A stretch of 64,000 nucleotides of DNA from Porphyra umbilicalis (taxonomy: Eukaryota; Rhodophyta; Bangiophyceae; Bangiales; Bangiaceae). Shown here in pieces: positions 32,474 through 42,709 of this stretch. The translations under genes were made by a program, and so were the position numbers. Below the pieces are notes generated by a model. It was not told the DNA's origin. It saw nothing but the letters and a program-made list of their open reading frames with translations, and ran no database searches. The stretch covers positions 1 to 64,000 of the forward strand of contig KV918808.1 of assembly GCA_002049455.2 (NCBI GenBank), read 5' to 3'. Each line of letters opens with the position of its first letter. The first letter of the stretch is position 1.

Positions 32474-33692
32474 TTACCCATCCCTTGCGGCCGCCGGGGT
32501 CGCCATGTGCTCATGAGCGACATACCGGCCACGCCTGTGCTCCACTTCCATGTTGTGCAGAATGGTGGCCGCCTTGCCGGCAAGCATCATCTGCTCGACA
32601 GAGCCGGATCGGCCAGGGTGCAGAAGCATGTGGAAACTCGCGGTCAGAGCCCCGTAGAGCCGCTCGACTTCCTTGCGCAGCGCTTCCTGGAGCCGGTTGA
32701 AACTTTCTGTCTGCGGGTGTGATGGTGTTGGGGTACGGAGAAACAAAAAATGGATACTTGGGATGAACACCGTCAGTAAGATATTACAAAAAACGACGTG
32801 AACGACCATTGACACAGAAAGAGAAAGACTTCGGCGGTGACACACCCTCCACCACATCTAAATACAACGGTGAGATGCGTAACACGTTGAGGACATTGAG
32901 GCTCCCCGGCGCCCCGATAAAGAAATGACAGATGTAAAGGTCCTCATCACAAACCGTCTTCATGACAATGGAGTGCCCCTTCTTGCGGCTCTGATACTGC
33001 CAAGCAAGCCCATTTGGGCACGCGGCCCACTCCCTGGGCGAGCAATCGAGGCTGCCGATGCATCCCGGCATGCCCCGTGCTGCGTTGCGCTCCAGCATGC
33101 GCTTGACCTTATCGTCGTTAGTAGGCCGCAGGTAGACGGGCTCTCACTGCTCAACAATAAGCTCAATCAGCTTCTTCGTGGCCACCTCAATTGTAGACTT
33201 GGACAGCCGGACATACTCTTCCGCATGATCATACGACTCCCCGTACGCGAGGACACGAAATGCGGCCACCAGCTTCTGCAGAGCGTAAGCTTGTGGCCGC
33301 CCCGTCGCATTGATGCTCTGCCGCCATAATGGCCTGTCCCGGATGGCCTCATACATGCGCATAAAAACAGACCGTGGCACACGGAAGCGACGCTCAGACG
33401 TCCTTTTTCCATATACAGGCGGCTGCCCATCCACACCAAAATATTCCCGCATGATGCCGCGCATACCTTGGTCAAAATCACGTAGCCGGATGGCACGCTG
33501 CCCGGCAACAGACCCGACAGAACGCCGTCTGCGCGCTCGCTGCGCCGCATTCCTGCGATGACCGCGCATCAGGAACAGAGATGGCGCTCCAATGACGGCC
33601 GCAAAAAGCTCGTCAGCGGAGCCCTCCGAATGCCCGCGGCCGTCATCGCTCGATGACCTAGACCCAGCATCAGTGGACGCGTCCATCTTCAT
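32474..33692 (-). pseudogene. PIF/Harbinger transposase (DDE_Tnp_4/Plant_tran type), broken
   Basis: The start at 33690-33692 leads through a charged N-terminus into the family's core (FRVPRSVFMRMYEAI, LVAAFRVLAYGESYDHAEEY). TGA at 33144-33146 interrupts it. The frame resumes with ARGMPGCIGSLDC (first catalytic Asp kept) and HFFIGAPGSLNVLN, where the second catalytic Asp of the usual PGS-x-ND block is Val. TAA follows at about 32784 within the GRSRRFL-YLTDG block. A frameshift near 32695 moves into NRLQEALRKEVERLYGAL (catalytic Glu kept) and ILHNMEVE, ending at 32474. Two stops, one frameshift and one lost catalytic residue mean it cannot act. Confidence 0.85.
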
Positions 33693-36600
33693 CCATAAGT
33701 GCAGCCGACGTCACGAGAGCTAGAGCGGCCGCAGAAGCAGCCGCAAAGGCGGCCATCAACACGGCCGCTCACTGCCGCTCACGGCCGCTGCGCCGGCGAC
33801 GGAGACGGGCAGAACGGGGAAACGGAATGGACGACGCCGACGACGGCGGTGCCGCAATTGCGCTCTTCCCGACGACGATGGTGTGATCGACGCGCCGCTA
33901 GTGGCGAGCGCACCGCTTCGATCTGTCGCTCCGCGCCCCCCTCCCCAGAGAAAGCGCAATTGCCAGGTCCCCGGCGGCCGCGTGACTAATAATGTGTGCT
34001 GCGCGGCACTGCCTGAAAACCCCCGTGCTCGGCCCAATCCCGCGGGTGCGGCTGCGCGCGGATAGTCACATGCCGGCTTCACAATGTTGCGCTGCGCGGA
34101 ATCTCCCCCCGATTGGCTCCCAGCGCAGGTTGGCGGCACCAGCATCGCGTCAACTTGGGGCCACCCCGCCAAAGAATCCCGCTGCACTACCGCATTGGGG
34201 CCGCGCGCCAACCCATGCGACAGTGCCTCTAGGCGGCCGCCCCCCCCTAAACAAACCGTTCAGCCGTGGGGAAGCCGACCCAGAATCGCGCGTGGCAGCG
34301 GATGTCCACGAGGATAAACCGTGTCCCGCCCGCCCCCCCCCCCACAGGGCCCGACAATGAGCACCGCCTGCGCCTCGAACGGAATCTGTCGCCACTCGTT
34401 ACAGCATGCTCATGAATATCAGACCTCGAGACGCCTGTGCGATCTTCAACGCAACTTGTGTTTGTCTGCGATCGTCCCGATTTGAGTGTTTGACCCCCGT
34501 TTGAACACAATTGTAGAGAGATTCGGTTCGCAAAACGTTCGGAAATGCACAAACGACTGCCCAAACGCCACACTGCGGGTCGGTATTTCATCGCCGGGAT
34601 GGTTCTCAATTTTCCGGCTTGTAGATCTATGACGAGTAGACGCGAAAGAATGTTTTGAGATAACCATGCACAGCTCCTGTGAGATGGCCTCAGCATGATT
34701 TCGCAGGATCATGTGCACAACAGTTTCGTGGATCAGCGAAAGACCTTCATTTCATATTGCCTGATTCTCGAGTGACCTCTGTGATTCGGCAGTTCTTCTC
34801 TAGCTTTTCTGGACTCATTCAACGGATCATCTTCGGGACTGATTCTGGGATCGTTCGAGAAGCAGTGTCATCCTGACCCTCAGATCATCTCGGGGACTGT
34901 CATTGGAAAAGAATGTGAGGACTTGTTCAACTGATTGTCTGACTGCCTCTTCTGCAAACAAAGTGTCTTCGTATTCCGTCAACAGCGTGCACAAAAACCT
35001 TTTGACGCTCCATCCGTTCAGACCAATGCCCATCGTGGAATTTGACATATCACTGGTGAGCTTGTGTATTGTGGTGTGAGTGCTCTTGACCTGTACTGAA
35101 CCGGGGGATTTCCAGTTCGGGACGTGCTGTGTTAGGACGATAGCGGACGAGATTGCCATTGGGCTGAGAACGAATTTACTGCGCGTGAAGTAGACCCAAT
35201 CATTGAGAAATCGGGACCGGGTGCGTCCGGGACTTGACGGTACTCTCGTTGTGGAAGCCGACGCATCTTTACCCAGTTCCCATCTTCTCTGCGCCAAGAA
35301 ACAGTGTGTCGGTCGCACGACTACCAAGTCACATTGAGGCTCCCTCTGCACACCCTTCGTGGCCAAGAAGCGACGCCCCATGGGCAGGTATTGCTGTCTG
35401 ATCGGTTTCGGCAGACCCTTCTCACGACGTCACTCGAAGTTGTCCAGGCTATCATCGACGATCGAGTCCTTGAGGCAGGAAGCTAGATCCATCTTGCGCA
35501 CTCGTTCAATCAATCTATGACGACGATCTCTAGGATGATTGTAATGAGACACCAGGATAGTCCTGAGCACGATCCCCAGGATGATGTTACTACCACTTAG
35601 GACAGTTCTCAGCACGATACGCAGAACGATCAGAACCAGCGAATCGGAATGATCCTTCATGAGCATGTGGCAGAAACTTCGCCGGACAATTGCCGGATCT
35701 GCATGTGCTGTTGTGAGGATTATTCCCACTGAATATCGGTGCAAACGGTCTTCGAGCACTTCTGAACTCCACTGCGGGCTCTGTCTCCAAGATCAACAAC
35801 ACAGTGGGCATAATTTGATCGCATGATGAATGTGCGACAGTTCTGTGAACCGTCGGTGGGCGTGTTCGAGTCTGGCAGTTCTCAGTTTTAAGGAATCGGG
35901 GACAAAACGCTGTGCAGTGGTATGGTCGGCCGATGGAAAAAAGCGAGTCTCCTGCGAACCAGCGCCATATTATCCGGTTGAACTCATATCTGGCTCACCA
36001 GTAGCTCGGTTCGCGTATCTGGTTCGCGACGTTGGTGGGATGCACGGGGAGACGGATGCTCGTCCTTATTTGATCCTAGCCACAAAATTAAGGAATTCAC
36101 AGTATAGGCCTGCGGCCCGATTTGCTCACGCAGCCACATCGATTCTGGAGGTCGGCGTGACGCGAAATCGGGATCGTCCCCCAGTGCTCCGCAGATCAAG
36201 TGGAGGAACTCCCCAGGGTTTTCCGGTGGACCGTCCTGGCCTAATCTAAAACTGAGAATAGGATAGGGCGAGATCTTTGACGCAAGACCGTCCTGAAAAC
36301 AGTCCCGACGGTGGCGTTCGGACTTTACCCAGGATCATCCTTGAGATCAAACGAGGATCACTTGAGGACTGCTTTGCAGATGGTCTGCCGGATCAAATGG
36401 AAAACCAATCGGCGCCTTGATCGCTGCGGGGGCCAGAAATGGCTGGCCAATGAGCGCACGGAGGCCATCCGCCGGTGGTCCACCTTGAAGGACGTGTCCT
36501 TCGTACCCTTCCTATTGTCAGAAAGGGGGATCGTTGCAGAGTGACCGAGCCGGGAATCTGCCGAGCAGCTCCAACTCGTGCCGATCAGAAGATCAGAGCC

Positions 36601-36831
36601 CCCCTCGCCATAGGTACACCGAGGTGAGCCTCCGTGGATGCTTGAAGTACCACACCGCAGTCGCATCGCGCCGGCGTCCCGTGCCTTGGGCCCTTGATCT
36701 CGCTGTGTATCCCCGTCAAACAGGCCCTCTGCCGTGTCCCTCTTGGTGCTCTCACGGGCGTGCGTATGCGGTGTGGACGTGCAGTATCGGATACTGTGCT
36801 ACGCACGCAAGAGCCCCCTTTTCTGGTCGCC
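33693..36831. other. Intergenic, no supported gene
   Basis: 33.7-34.25 kb continues the GGCGGCC-rich flank of the Harbinger block. From 34.4 to 36.3 kb there are many degenerate copies of words such as GGATCATC, AGCACGAT and CCAGGATGAT (for example 35552 and 35598, 46 bp apart), which suggests an old repeat. The longest open frame (minus, 34827-35381, 184 codons) matches nothing I know. Confidence 0.4.
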
Positions 36832-39800
36832 ATGAAGCGTCGCAGGCGCCGTCCACGAGGTTCTGCGCTTTTCAATCTCACTGATGCCAACCTGATTCAT
36901 TTGCAATCACATCCCACGAACTCGGATGCTGCAGAGCTAGATGTCGGCCGTGAAGGCGACGGTAGAGGCTCGGCAGGCAGACCCCAACCTGTCCCTGGCA
37001 GAGCGATACAACGAGCGCCCGATATGGAGGAGTACGACGACGTCGCCCTGTCATCAGAATCTGAAGCAGACGCTTACCCATCAGACGACACAGAATGTTC
37101 GAGTGCATCTGAGCACCCTGATGAGGGGTTTGCAACACGTGGCGAGTTCTTATGTTATGGGTACCTCTATGGGCGAGTGCGCGTGACGCTCAGACAATAC
37201 TACATGGTGCGAGAGGCCGAGAAATCCTTTATTCCGCAGGATGAGTGGCACTCGAGGTGGCGCTAAGGCAGTTGCGCAAGCACCTGCTGAAATCTGCCAG
37301 AGCACTGCGAAGAGAAACGACCACACGTCAGATTCCCGTTGGCAAAGGAAGACCCTTGCAAGAACTGCCCGACGCAGTCCTGTCGTAAATTGCTTTCTCT
37401 GAGCGCGTAAAGCGGGACTTTGGAGATCCCAAGACGGCTGCAATTTTCCACAGTAAAGGGGAATCGGGCATGGGCACAGCTGAGCGGCCTGCAGAGTTTT
37501 ATCAGACTGTATTGGCAAGAGTTCTCACGAGGTATAACGTGAAGAACGTCCTGTTCCGAGACCGGTACAGGTACGTCATTGGATGTATCGCCCAGGTCTC
37601 TTTTGATACAGCTACGACGTTCAAGGCCAGTCTGACAAGCACGGCCATTGCTTGGGATGGCAGCTTCCCCACGTCCGCGTCCTCGTATGCTCCCCAGAGC
37701 GCACTTCGACTTCGGGACTTCCTCGCGCGGTTTTCTGCTTTTCCTGATTTCGTACCGCCCGTGAGCTGGGCATCTTGCTTCACTGAAGAACGCAGGTTTA
37801 CTCTGCGGTTCACGCGGTCCGGTGGCGTACTGGTTCTTGTCTTGAAAGCTTCAGCCATGATCGAACAAGGCTTGTGGTCCGCCTTAACGTGACTACGGCA
37901 ACTGGAGCTCTCGCCGGCGGCAGAGCCCCAAGAGTGTGCTCTCCTGGAAAACGACCCCCACACACTGTGCGCTTCATTGTAAGGTGATGAATTAAACGTA
38001 TACAAGCGTCGACGGGGAAGCCTGGAGGGCTGCTATGGAGCAAACACATCTCCCAGCATCAAGGATCGTGCGTTTTCTGTTCGTCCACTGTTCTATTTTC
38101 CACCAGGAGCCAACCCAGACGCACTGCTCAAGCGCGTGGTGGAAGACGTACTCCTCACGAGCAAGGAAGGTATTCACGTGTTTGATGCCTTAAAACAGCA
38201 GAACGTGATAGTTCGTGTGTACCTGGGTCTTGGTCTCTTTGATTTCTTTATGGCTGCAAAGTTTTCCAACTCGGTCGGTGCCCTAGGCAGAGAGCACTGC
38301 ACTAGCTGCGACATTGTCCAATTGAAGACCACTACAGCTCGAAAAGAGCGAGCCATGAGCAGCATGACCTATTTTGACTTTCATGACTTTCGTTACTCTC
38401 GAACGCAAGAGCGAACTGCGCTTATCATGTCGGCCGTGAAGAGCTCCCCACTGCTGTCTGCGGAATCCGTGAAGGATGCACTGCTTCTTCATGGCATATC
38501 CGATAATTCCGGCAGCCTGATCATGCGTCTTGAAGAGGCACGGGGTCCCGGGAGTTTTGACATACACGAGCATGTGGTTGTAGCTCCCTCACACCAACTC
38601 TACTACAACATCGGGTCAAACCTTTTAATGAAAGCCTACGATGCCTTATCTGTGGAGCAACGGGACTCATTCACAAAGCAGATGCGTCGCTGTGCGAAGT
38701 ATGTCCCGACGCACACATTCTTGTCGTCGTTTGAACCCGAAACGATGGGTGGCACAACCCTCTCAATGTCAGATTATGCAGTGCTGCTCACGATGAGCCC
38801 GACTGTGCTGCAGTACTTGGGTCATCCTACCGCCACATCGCCACACGCAGTTGCCGCTCTCAGTGCTTTCCATGCCCTCCGACGGTTCTTTACCGCACTT
38901 TTTTACCTCCCAACAGCTGCCTCGGAGGGCGAGGAGGCCGTGCGAACGAGGCCCACTGTCGCTGAGCTCCAAGTTTTTGGCGAGAGCCTCATGATTGAAC
39001 TGCGTCGGCTGGCGCCATTCAACGGGTCGTGGGCGCAACCATCTGTGCATCGTTTACTAAAGCTCTTGTATCGCACTCTCCCGCTGGTGCAGCTCGGGCC
39101 GGCCATATGTGAGCTCATTTTGGAGAGGTTTCACCAGCTGGCAAAGCGTGAGGTGAGCCAGAGCAGCAGCTGGAACCCCGCTGAGTATGCCATACAGAGG
39201 TGGAGAGACACAGAGCAGTACTCCCGAGTGCTATCTTTTCCAGGCAAATATGGAATATCCGCTTTATGGCTCATTAGAGAGCGTCGGCAAGTCAAATGTG
39301 GGTCGGCGGCGTAGATCGAGGACACGTTTCGTGCCACGTAGCAGCCGATACCCACTTTTGGAACCCATTTGTGGCTACCTGGGTCATTCGATCCACGCCA
39401 AATACCGGTCGGTGAGGGCCACGTGGCCACACACGTGGCGCTAGTTGTGCCTCCACCGCTCGTCCCAGTCCGGGCTTGGCGCCCACCACGGGCGCTTGTG
39501 TCTCCATTTTTGGGTGTATCGAGAGGGCGCATCATCTTGCATCGTACAAGCTGCCTTCGTCAGCCGGCACCATACCCCCGCCGATGCCGTCACCCCCCCA
39601 CCCCCCCCAACGCCCTTAACTGCCGGCGCCCCTCCATCCAAAACTCGCACTATGCCCACTACATCCCCCATCTCTATCGACCGCCGCCCTGTCATATGGT
39701 CGGCCGGGGCGTCTCTCCAAGGGGGAAGGGGTGATGGTGCTTGGGGTGGAGGTCAATGGGACGCTGCTCGCACAGAGGTCGCTGCAGTGCCTTTGCCGTA

Positions 39801-40227
39801 GATGTGGAGAGCTCAACTCGTGTCAACCGTTATTTGGACACTTGCCGACGCTAAATGTGGGGAAGATGTAAGTACATCCGACGTGGGTCGGCGACCCACA
39901 TTCTACCCACATTTGATACTTACGCCCGACTCGCCGACGCTCTCTATTGGTAGACAAGGCAAGCAGCTCAAGGTCGTCTCTTTCTACAGCCTGGGTCCGA
40001 GCAGAGGTAATGCCGCCACAGTGAATGATGCTGGGCATGGCATGAACGCTGTGCGCACGCTCCTGGGGCCCAAAGAGGATGTTTGGAAGAGGATGCGCCC
40101 AACGTGGCCCTCACACTTTGGCGGAAGGCCGCAAGGAAATAGCGATCGATTAATATCGGAGAAGGGTCCACAGTGTCCATTGTTGACATTCTACCGGAAG
40201 AGCCCGGCTCTGGAACGACAGACATGA
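36832..40227 (+). pseudogene. TNP2/DUF4218-like (CACTA- or Plavaka-type) transposase gene, decayed
   Basis: ATG at 36832 begins a basic then strongly acidic N-terminus. After a frame change near 37245 one frame runs to 40227, broken by TAA 37386-37388, TGA 37890-37892, TAA 37980-37982 and a 670 bp MITE at 39276. Family-like blocks are PLFYFPPGANPDALL near 38090 (compare the 'PGP-x-x-P' region of TNP2), FDFFMAAKFSN with EHCTSCD near 38240-38310, and QPSVHRLLKLL...QLGPAICELILERFHQLAK near 39040-39140, which matches the 'IH-LLH...GP...E' block of DUF4218-type transposases. The assignment rests on motif order and spacing, so it is moderate. With the MITE and one ATT copy removed the frame stays open for another 93 codons, to TGA at 40225-40227. 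Confidence 0.5.
39276..39945. mobile_element. 670 bp MITE with 3 bp target duplication
   Basis: Terminal inverted repeats AGAGAGCGTCGGC[A/G]AGTC lie at both ends, followed inward by related AAATGTGGGT blocks. ATT flanks it on both sides (39273-39275 and 39946-39948). A 3 bp duplication fits PIF/Harbinger-type or CACTA-type mobilisation. It has no coding capacity. It interrupts the TNP2-like gene in phase, and precise removal restores the frame. Confidence 0.85.
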
Positions 40228-40735
40228 ACGACAAGCGATTTGGTCGCGTCTAATCCATTGCAACCGTCGACGGCGAGCTTCACGTTGTTTCAGAGCCATG
40301 GAGTGTACCGCACATGGCCTTCTCCGTCTTGAGCGAGCCGGCTGTCGTCGCTGTTGACGGAACAGCTGATGTTACCATTGTCACTGCCGACCGCGTCGGC
40401 CAATTGGCATTTGTGCTTCCTTGTGGGCAGCGTCATGTCAGGTTTACCGAACGTTCGGGCTTCCAATTTAAGAGCGGGTGACTGAGAGTGATTTGTGTAT
40501 TTTATTCCTCTCTGGCGTGTACGTCGGACTCGGCTCATGGTTTGATTACTGTACTGCACTAAACACAATGAGCAAGGGTCCTACAATGGACTGAAGAGCA
40601 AATGAGAAGAAGTTGATGAATATTCCAACAGCCTATGTGTGACAGCCAGCAACTTGAGGCAGTTCGAAGAAACATACATAGTGCGCATGGAGAAGCCAAA
40701 ATCAAGAAGCATAGAAAACACATAAATGTCATCGC
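40228..40735. other. Spacer between convergent gene remnants
   Basis: About 500 bp between the TNP2-like remnant (plus) and the JmjC remnant (minus). No gene, repeat or clear terminator motif is seen. Confidence 0.5.
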
Positions 40736-41984
40736 TCATGCATTACGTCCCACTGACAGCTTCTTCAATTCATCCGCCAAGAGGTACGTATAGCTGTTCG
40801 AGAGCCGCTGCACCACCACCGGAGCATGGCAACCAATGAGACGCCTCTGCGCCGGACAGCCGTGGCGAAGTCGATCGTGCTCGCTCCCGAACATGATCGG
40901 TGCGCAGCGCAGACAGCACAGAGGAGCAGTAGGTCCAGCTTCTTCTCCTAGCTGTTCAATGCACGTTGGGCAGACAATGACAGAGCGCCAAACGACTACA
41001 CCGCAATGAGGGCAAGACGTGCCATCAACTGAATAGTCTGTGACTGATCCCGCATCCTCATTGGGCAGCACCAAGGCTGTCCCGTTCGGCTGTACGGAGT
41101 TGTGCACGATACATTCGTCACGTCCATGGATGCCCGCATCATGTCGACGATGGTGGCCTTCCTGCCAGCCCAGTCTGTGTCTGGTCCCATCTGCAAAAAG
41201 GCCTGCGTATCGTCAAGGTACTTTCCCAGGTACGTCACCATGACTTTGATATCCCGTTGGAACTGTTCTGGCTCTGACGAATGATGCGTTTTCGCGTCGC
41301 CGCTCCACCATTCCCCAGCAGCGAGCTTCTGGGTCGCAAGCACCAGCAGCTTTTCCAAGTAGATGTGGATAGTCAGCTTATTGCGCCAGTGCTCGGCCTG
41401 TTCAATTGCGTGAGAAAACCTGGCTGTGCAGGCATTGTTCACGGCGGTGGCCACGTTTGGTCCCCCATTGAAGCCGCTGTAGAGGACGCCGTAACCCGTG
41501 ACATCAGAGTCCCAAGGCTCCATCATGTGGAATCCAACTCGTACACCACGAGCCAGAAGCAGCGTTGCAGGCCGCATGCACGCCTTCGCAGCAAGAACTG
41601 TCCGTACGTCACCGCCGGCCGCTTCCAATACAACCGGGTACATAAGCTCTCGCATCACGTGCTCCGCGAGAGGGCGTTCCGACGCCGGGATGAACCACCA
41701 AAACTTTCTCGCTCCGGCCTGCAAGTACGAACATGATTGCAACGGACTGTCCTCAACGTGCCAGCTAAAGTGAGAGCCTTGGGACCCAACGTACAGCAAG
41801 CTCGTGTTGATACCTTCGTATGTGGACGCTGCGCCAAGCATAGTGTGTTGATTCAATGTGCGAGGGTTCCCAAATCGCTGACGAGGCGGGCAAGCATCGG
41901 CATGAGCAGTACACGCAGGGTCACCGAGACTCCTACTGCACCCATCCTTGTTGGCAGGTGACATGTCTGAAAGATGGTACACAT
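40736..41984 (-). pseudogene. JmjC-domain protein, C-terminal part (split by copia array)
   Basis: JmjC enzymes are Fe(II)/2-oxoglutarate oxygenases, many of them histone lysine demethylases. Visible here: GINTSLLYVGSQGSHFSWHVED with the Fe-binding H-x-E (codons at 41758-41760 and 41752-41754), then SCSYLQAGARKFWWFIP, and LYSGFNGGPNVATAVN where families have YHSGFN, so the third Fe ligand His is replaced. After a frame change near 41107 the frame continues with a Cys-rich tail (CPHC, CPTC, CCLRC, ending near 40736), reminiscent of the C5HC2 finger of JARID/KDM5-like proteins. The 5' side ends exactly at the copia target duplication (41980-41984); its upstream part lies at 52209-53080. Confidence 0.8.
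41980..41984. repeat. 5 bp target-site duplication (left)
   Basis: CACAT immediately precedes the first LTR and recurs immediately after the third LTR at 52209-52213. Confidence 0.85.
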
Positions 41985-42528
41985 TGTTGAAACGCAATGG
42001 GGCTAGGGGATGGGGGACCACGGTGAAGTGGTTCAGTGGCTTGAGCTTGTGTGTATGTGTGCGAATGTGCTTTGTTGGTTGTCTCTCCAAAGCGCCCCTC
42101 TTCCCATCAAGGGCACTCCTCAAGTAGTCCAAGTCGGAGCACTCAAGCCCACCACGCAGCCCAAGCAGCTCGCCCGCGCACGCGCCCGCCCACACTCTAA
42201 ATCAAAACGCTCACTAAATCAAAACATCAGGGATCAAAGCAAAGCCCACGCAAATCAAAGCATCAGAAGCGCTAGAACAAAAAATGTGAATTCGCAAAAG
42301 TTTCACTCAAAATCGCACGGGTACAAATGTCGAATGCACCAGCGGTCACCAAACCGCGAGGAAGTCGCATGGGTAGCCTATTGGGAAGTAGGCACCCACT
42401 CTCATTCAGCGTGACCTTCGGGTCGCGTCCGTGAGTCGGGGGTTCGAACCCTGTCAATACCTGGTTTCTTGAATTTTACTTTTTACAGCAGGAGGGCCTA
42501 CAGCGGCGTTGAGCATGACGTTCCAGCA
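41985..42528 (-). repeat. LTR 1 (outer, 3' LTR of copy 1)
   Basis: 544 bp. It differs from LTRs 2 and 3 near its left end (for example CGCAATGGGGC against CGCAGTGGGAA, and GGTTCAG against GGTTGAG) but matches LTR 2 in the right half. Confidence 0.95.
42376..42460 (+). other. tRNA-like module inside each family-1 LTR
   Basis: In order: a D-arm-like stem-loop at 42376-42393 (GCCTA-TTGGGAAG-TAGGC), a 7 bp stem with a TTCG loop at 42410-42427 resembling a long variable arm, and a perfect Pol III B-box word GGTTCGAACCC at 42441-42451. The acceptor stem does not pair and the T-stem is imperfect, so it is not a functional tRNA. The same module recurs at +4840 and +9680 (the third copy with changes). 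It could be an old tRNA or SINE capture. Confidence 0.5.
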
Positions 42529-42709
42529 CGCCCCGTTGCTTGACGCCGCCTGACAGCTAACCGCCCGTGAAGTACTTGTCGAGAAGGAAGTCCGCCTGGA
42601 ATCTTGACGTCCCAAATCCGATGCCGCCTGTCATGGCCGCCTTGGAGTTGCAATGTACTTGCATCCTGCTTTACTTACACCCTCATGTACTTATGGCGCG
42701 TACTTGAAG

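Larger units (their letters stand above)
27560..34240. mobile_element. Probable decayed PIF/Harbinger transposon (limits uncertain)
   Basis: A Myb/trihelix-like ORF1 (plus, 29.3-30.8 kb) converges on a Harbinger transposase (minus, 33.7-32.5 kb), the two-gene layout known for this superfamily. Both are broken. The 60 bp array lies left of ORF1 and the 99 bp array lies between the genes. GCGGCCGC occurs in over 30 places between 27.6 and 34.24 kb, in coding, spacer and flanking sequence, which suggests one compositional unit. I could not identify terminal inverted repeats or a 3 bp target duplication, so the ends given are only those of the GCGGCCGC-rich block. Confidence 0.55.

Noticed and set aside
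31506-32516. 336-codon Ala/Pro-rich frame
   Set aside because: Mostly the 99 bp minisatellite, and it overlaps the opposite-strand transposase end.
42272-42457. Functional tRNA gene in the LTR
   Set aside because: The B-box and D-like arm are present, but the acceptor stem does not pair and no proper anticodon arm forms.
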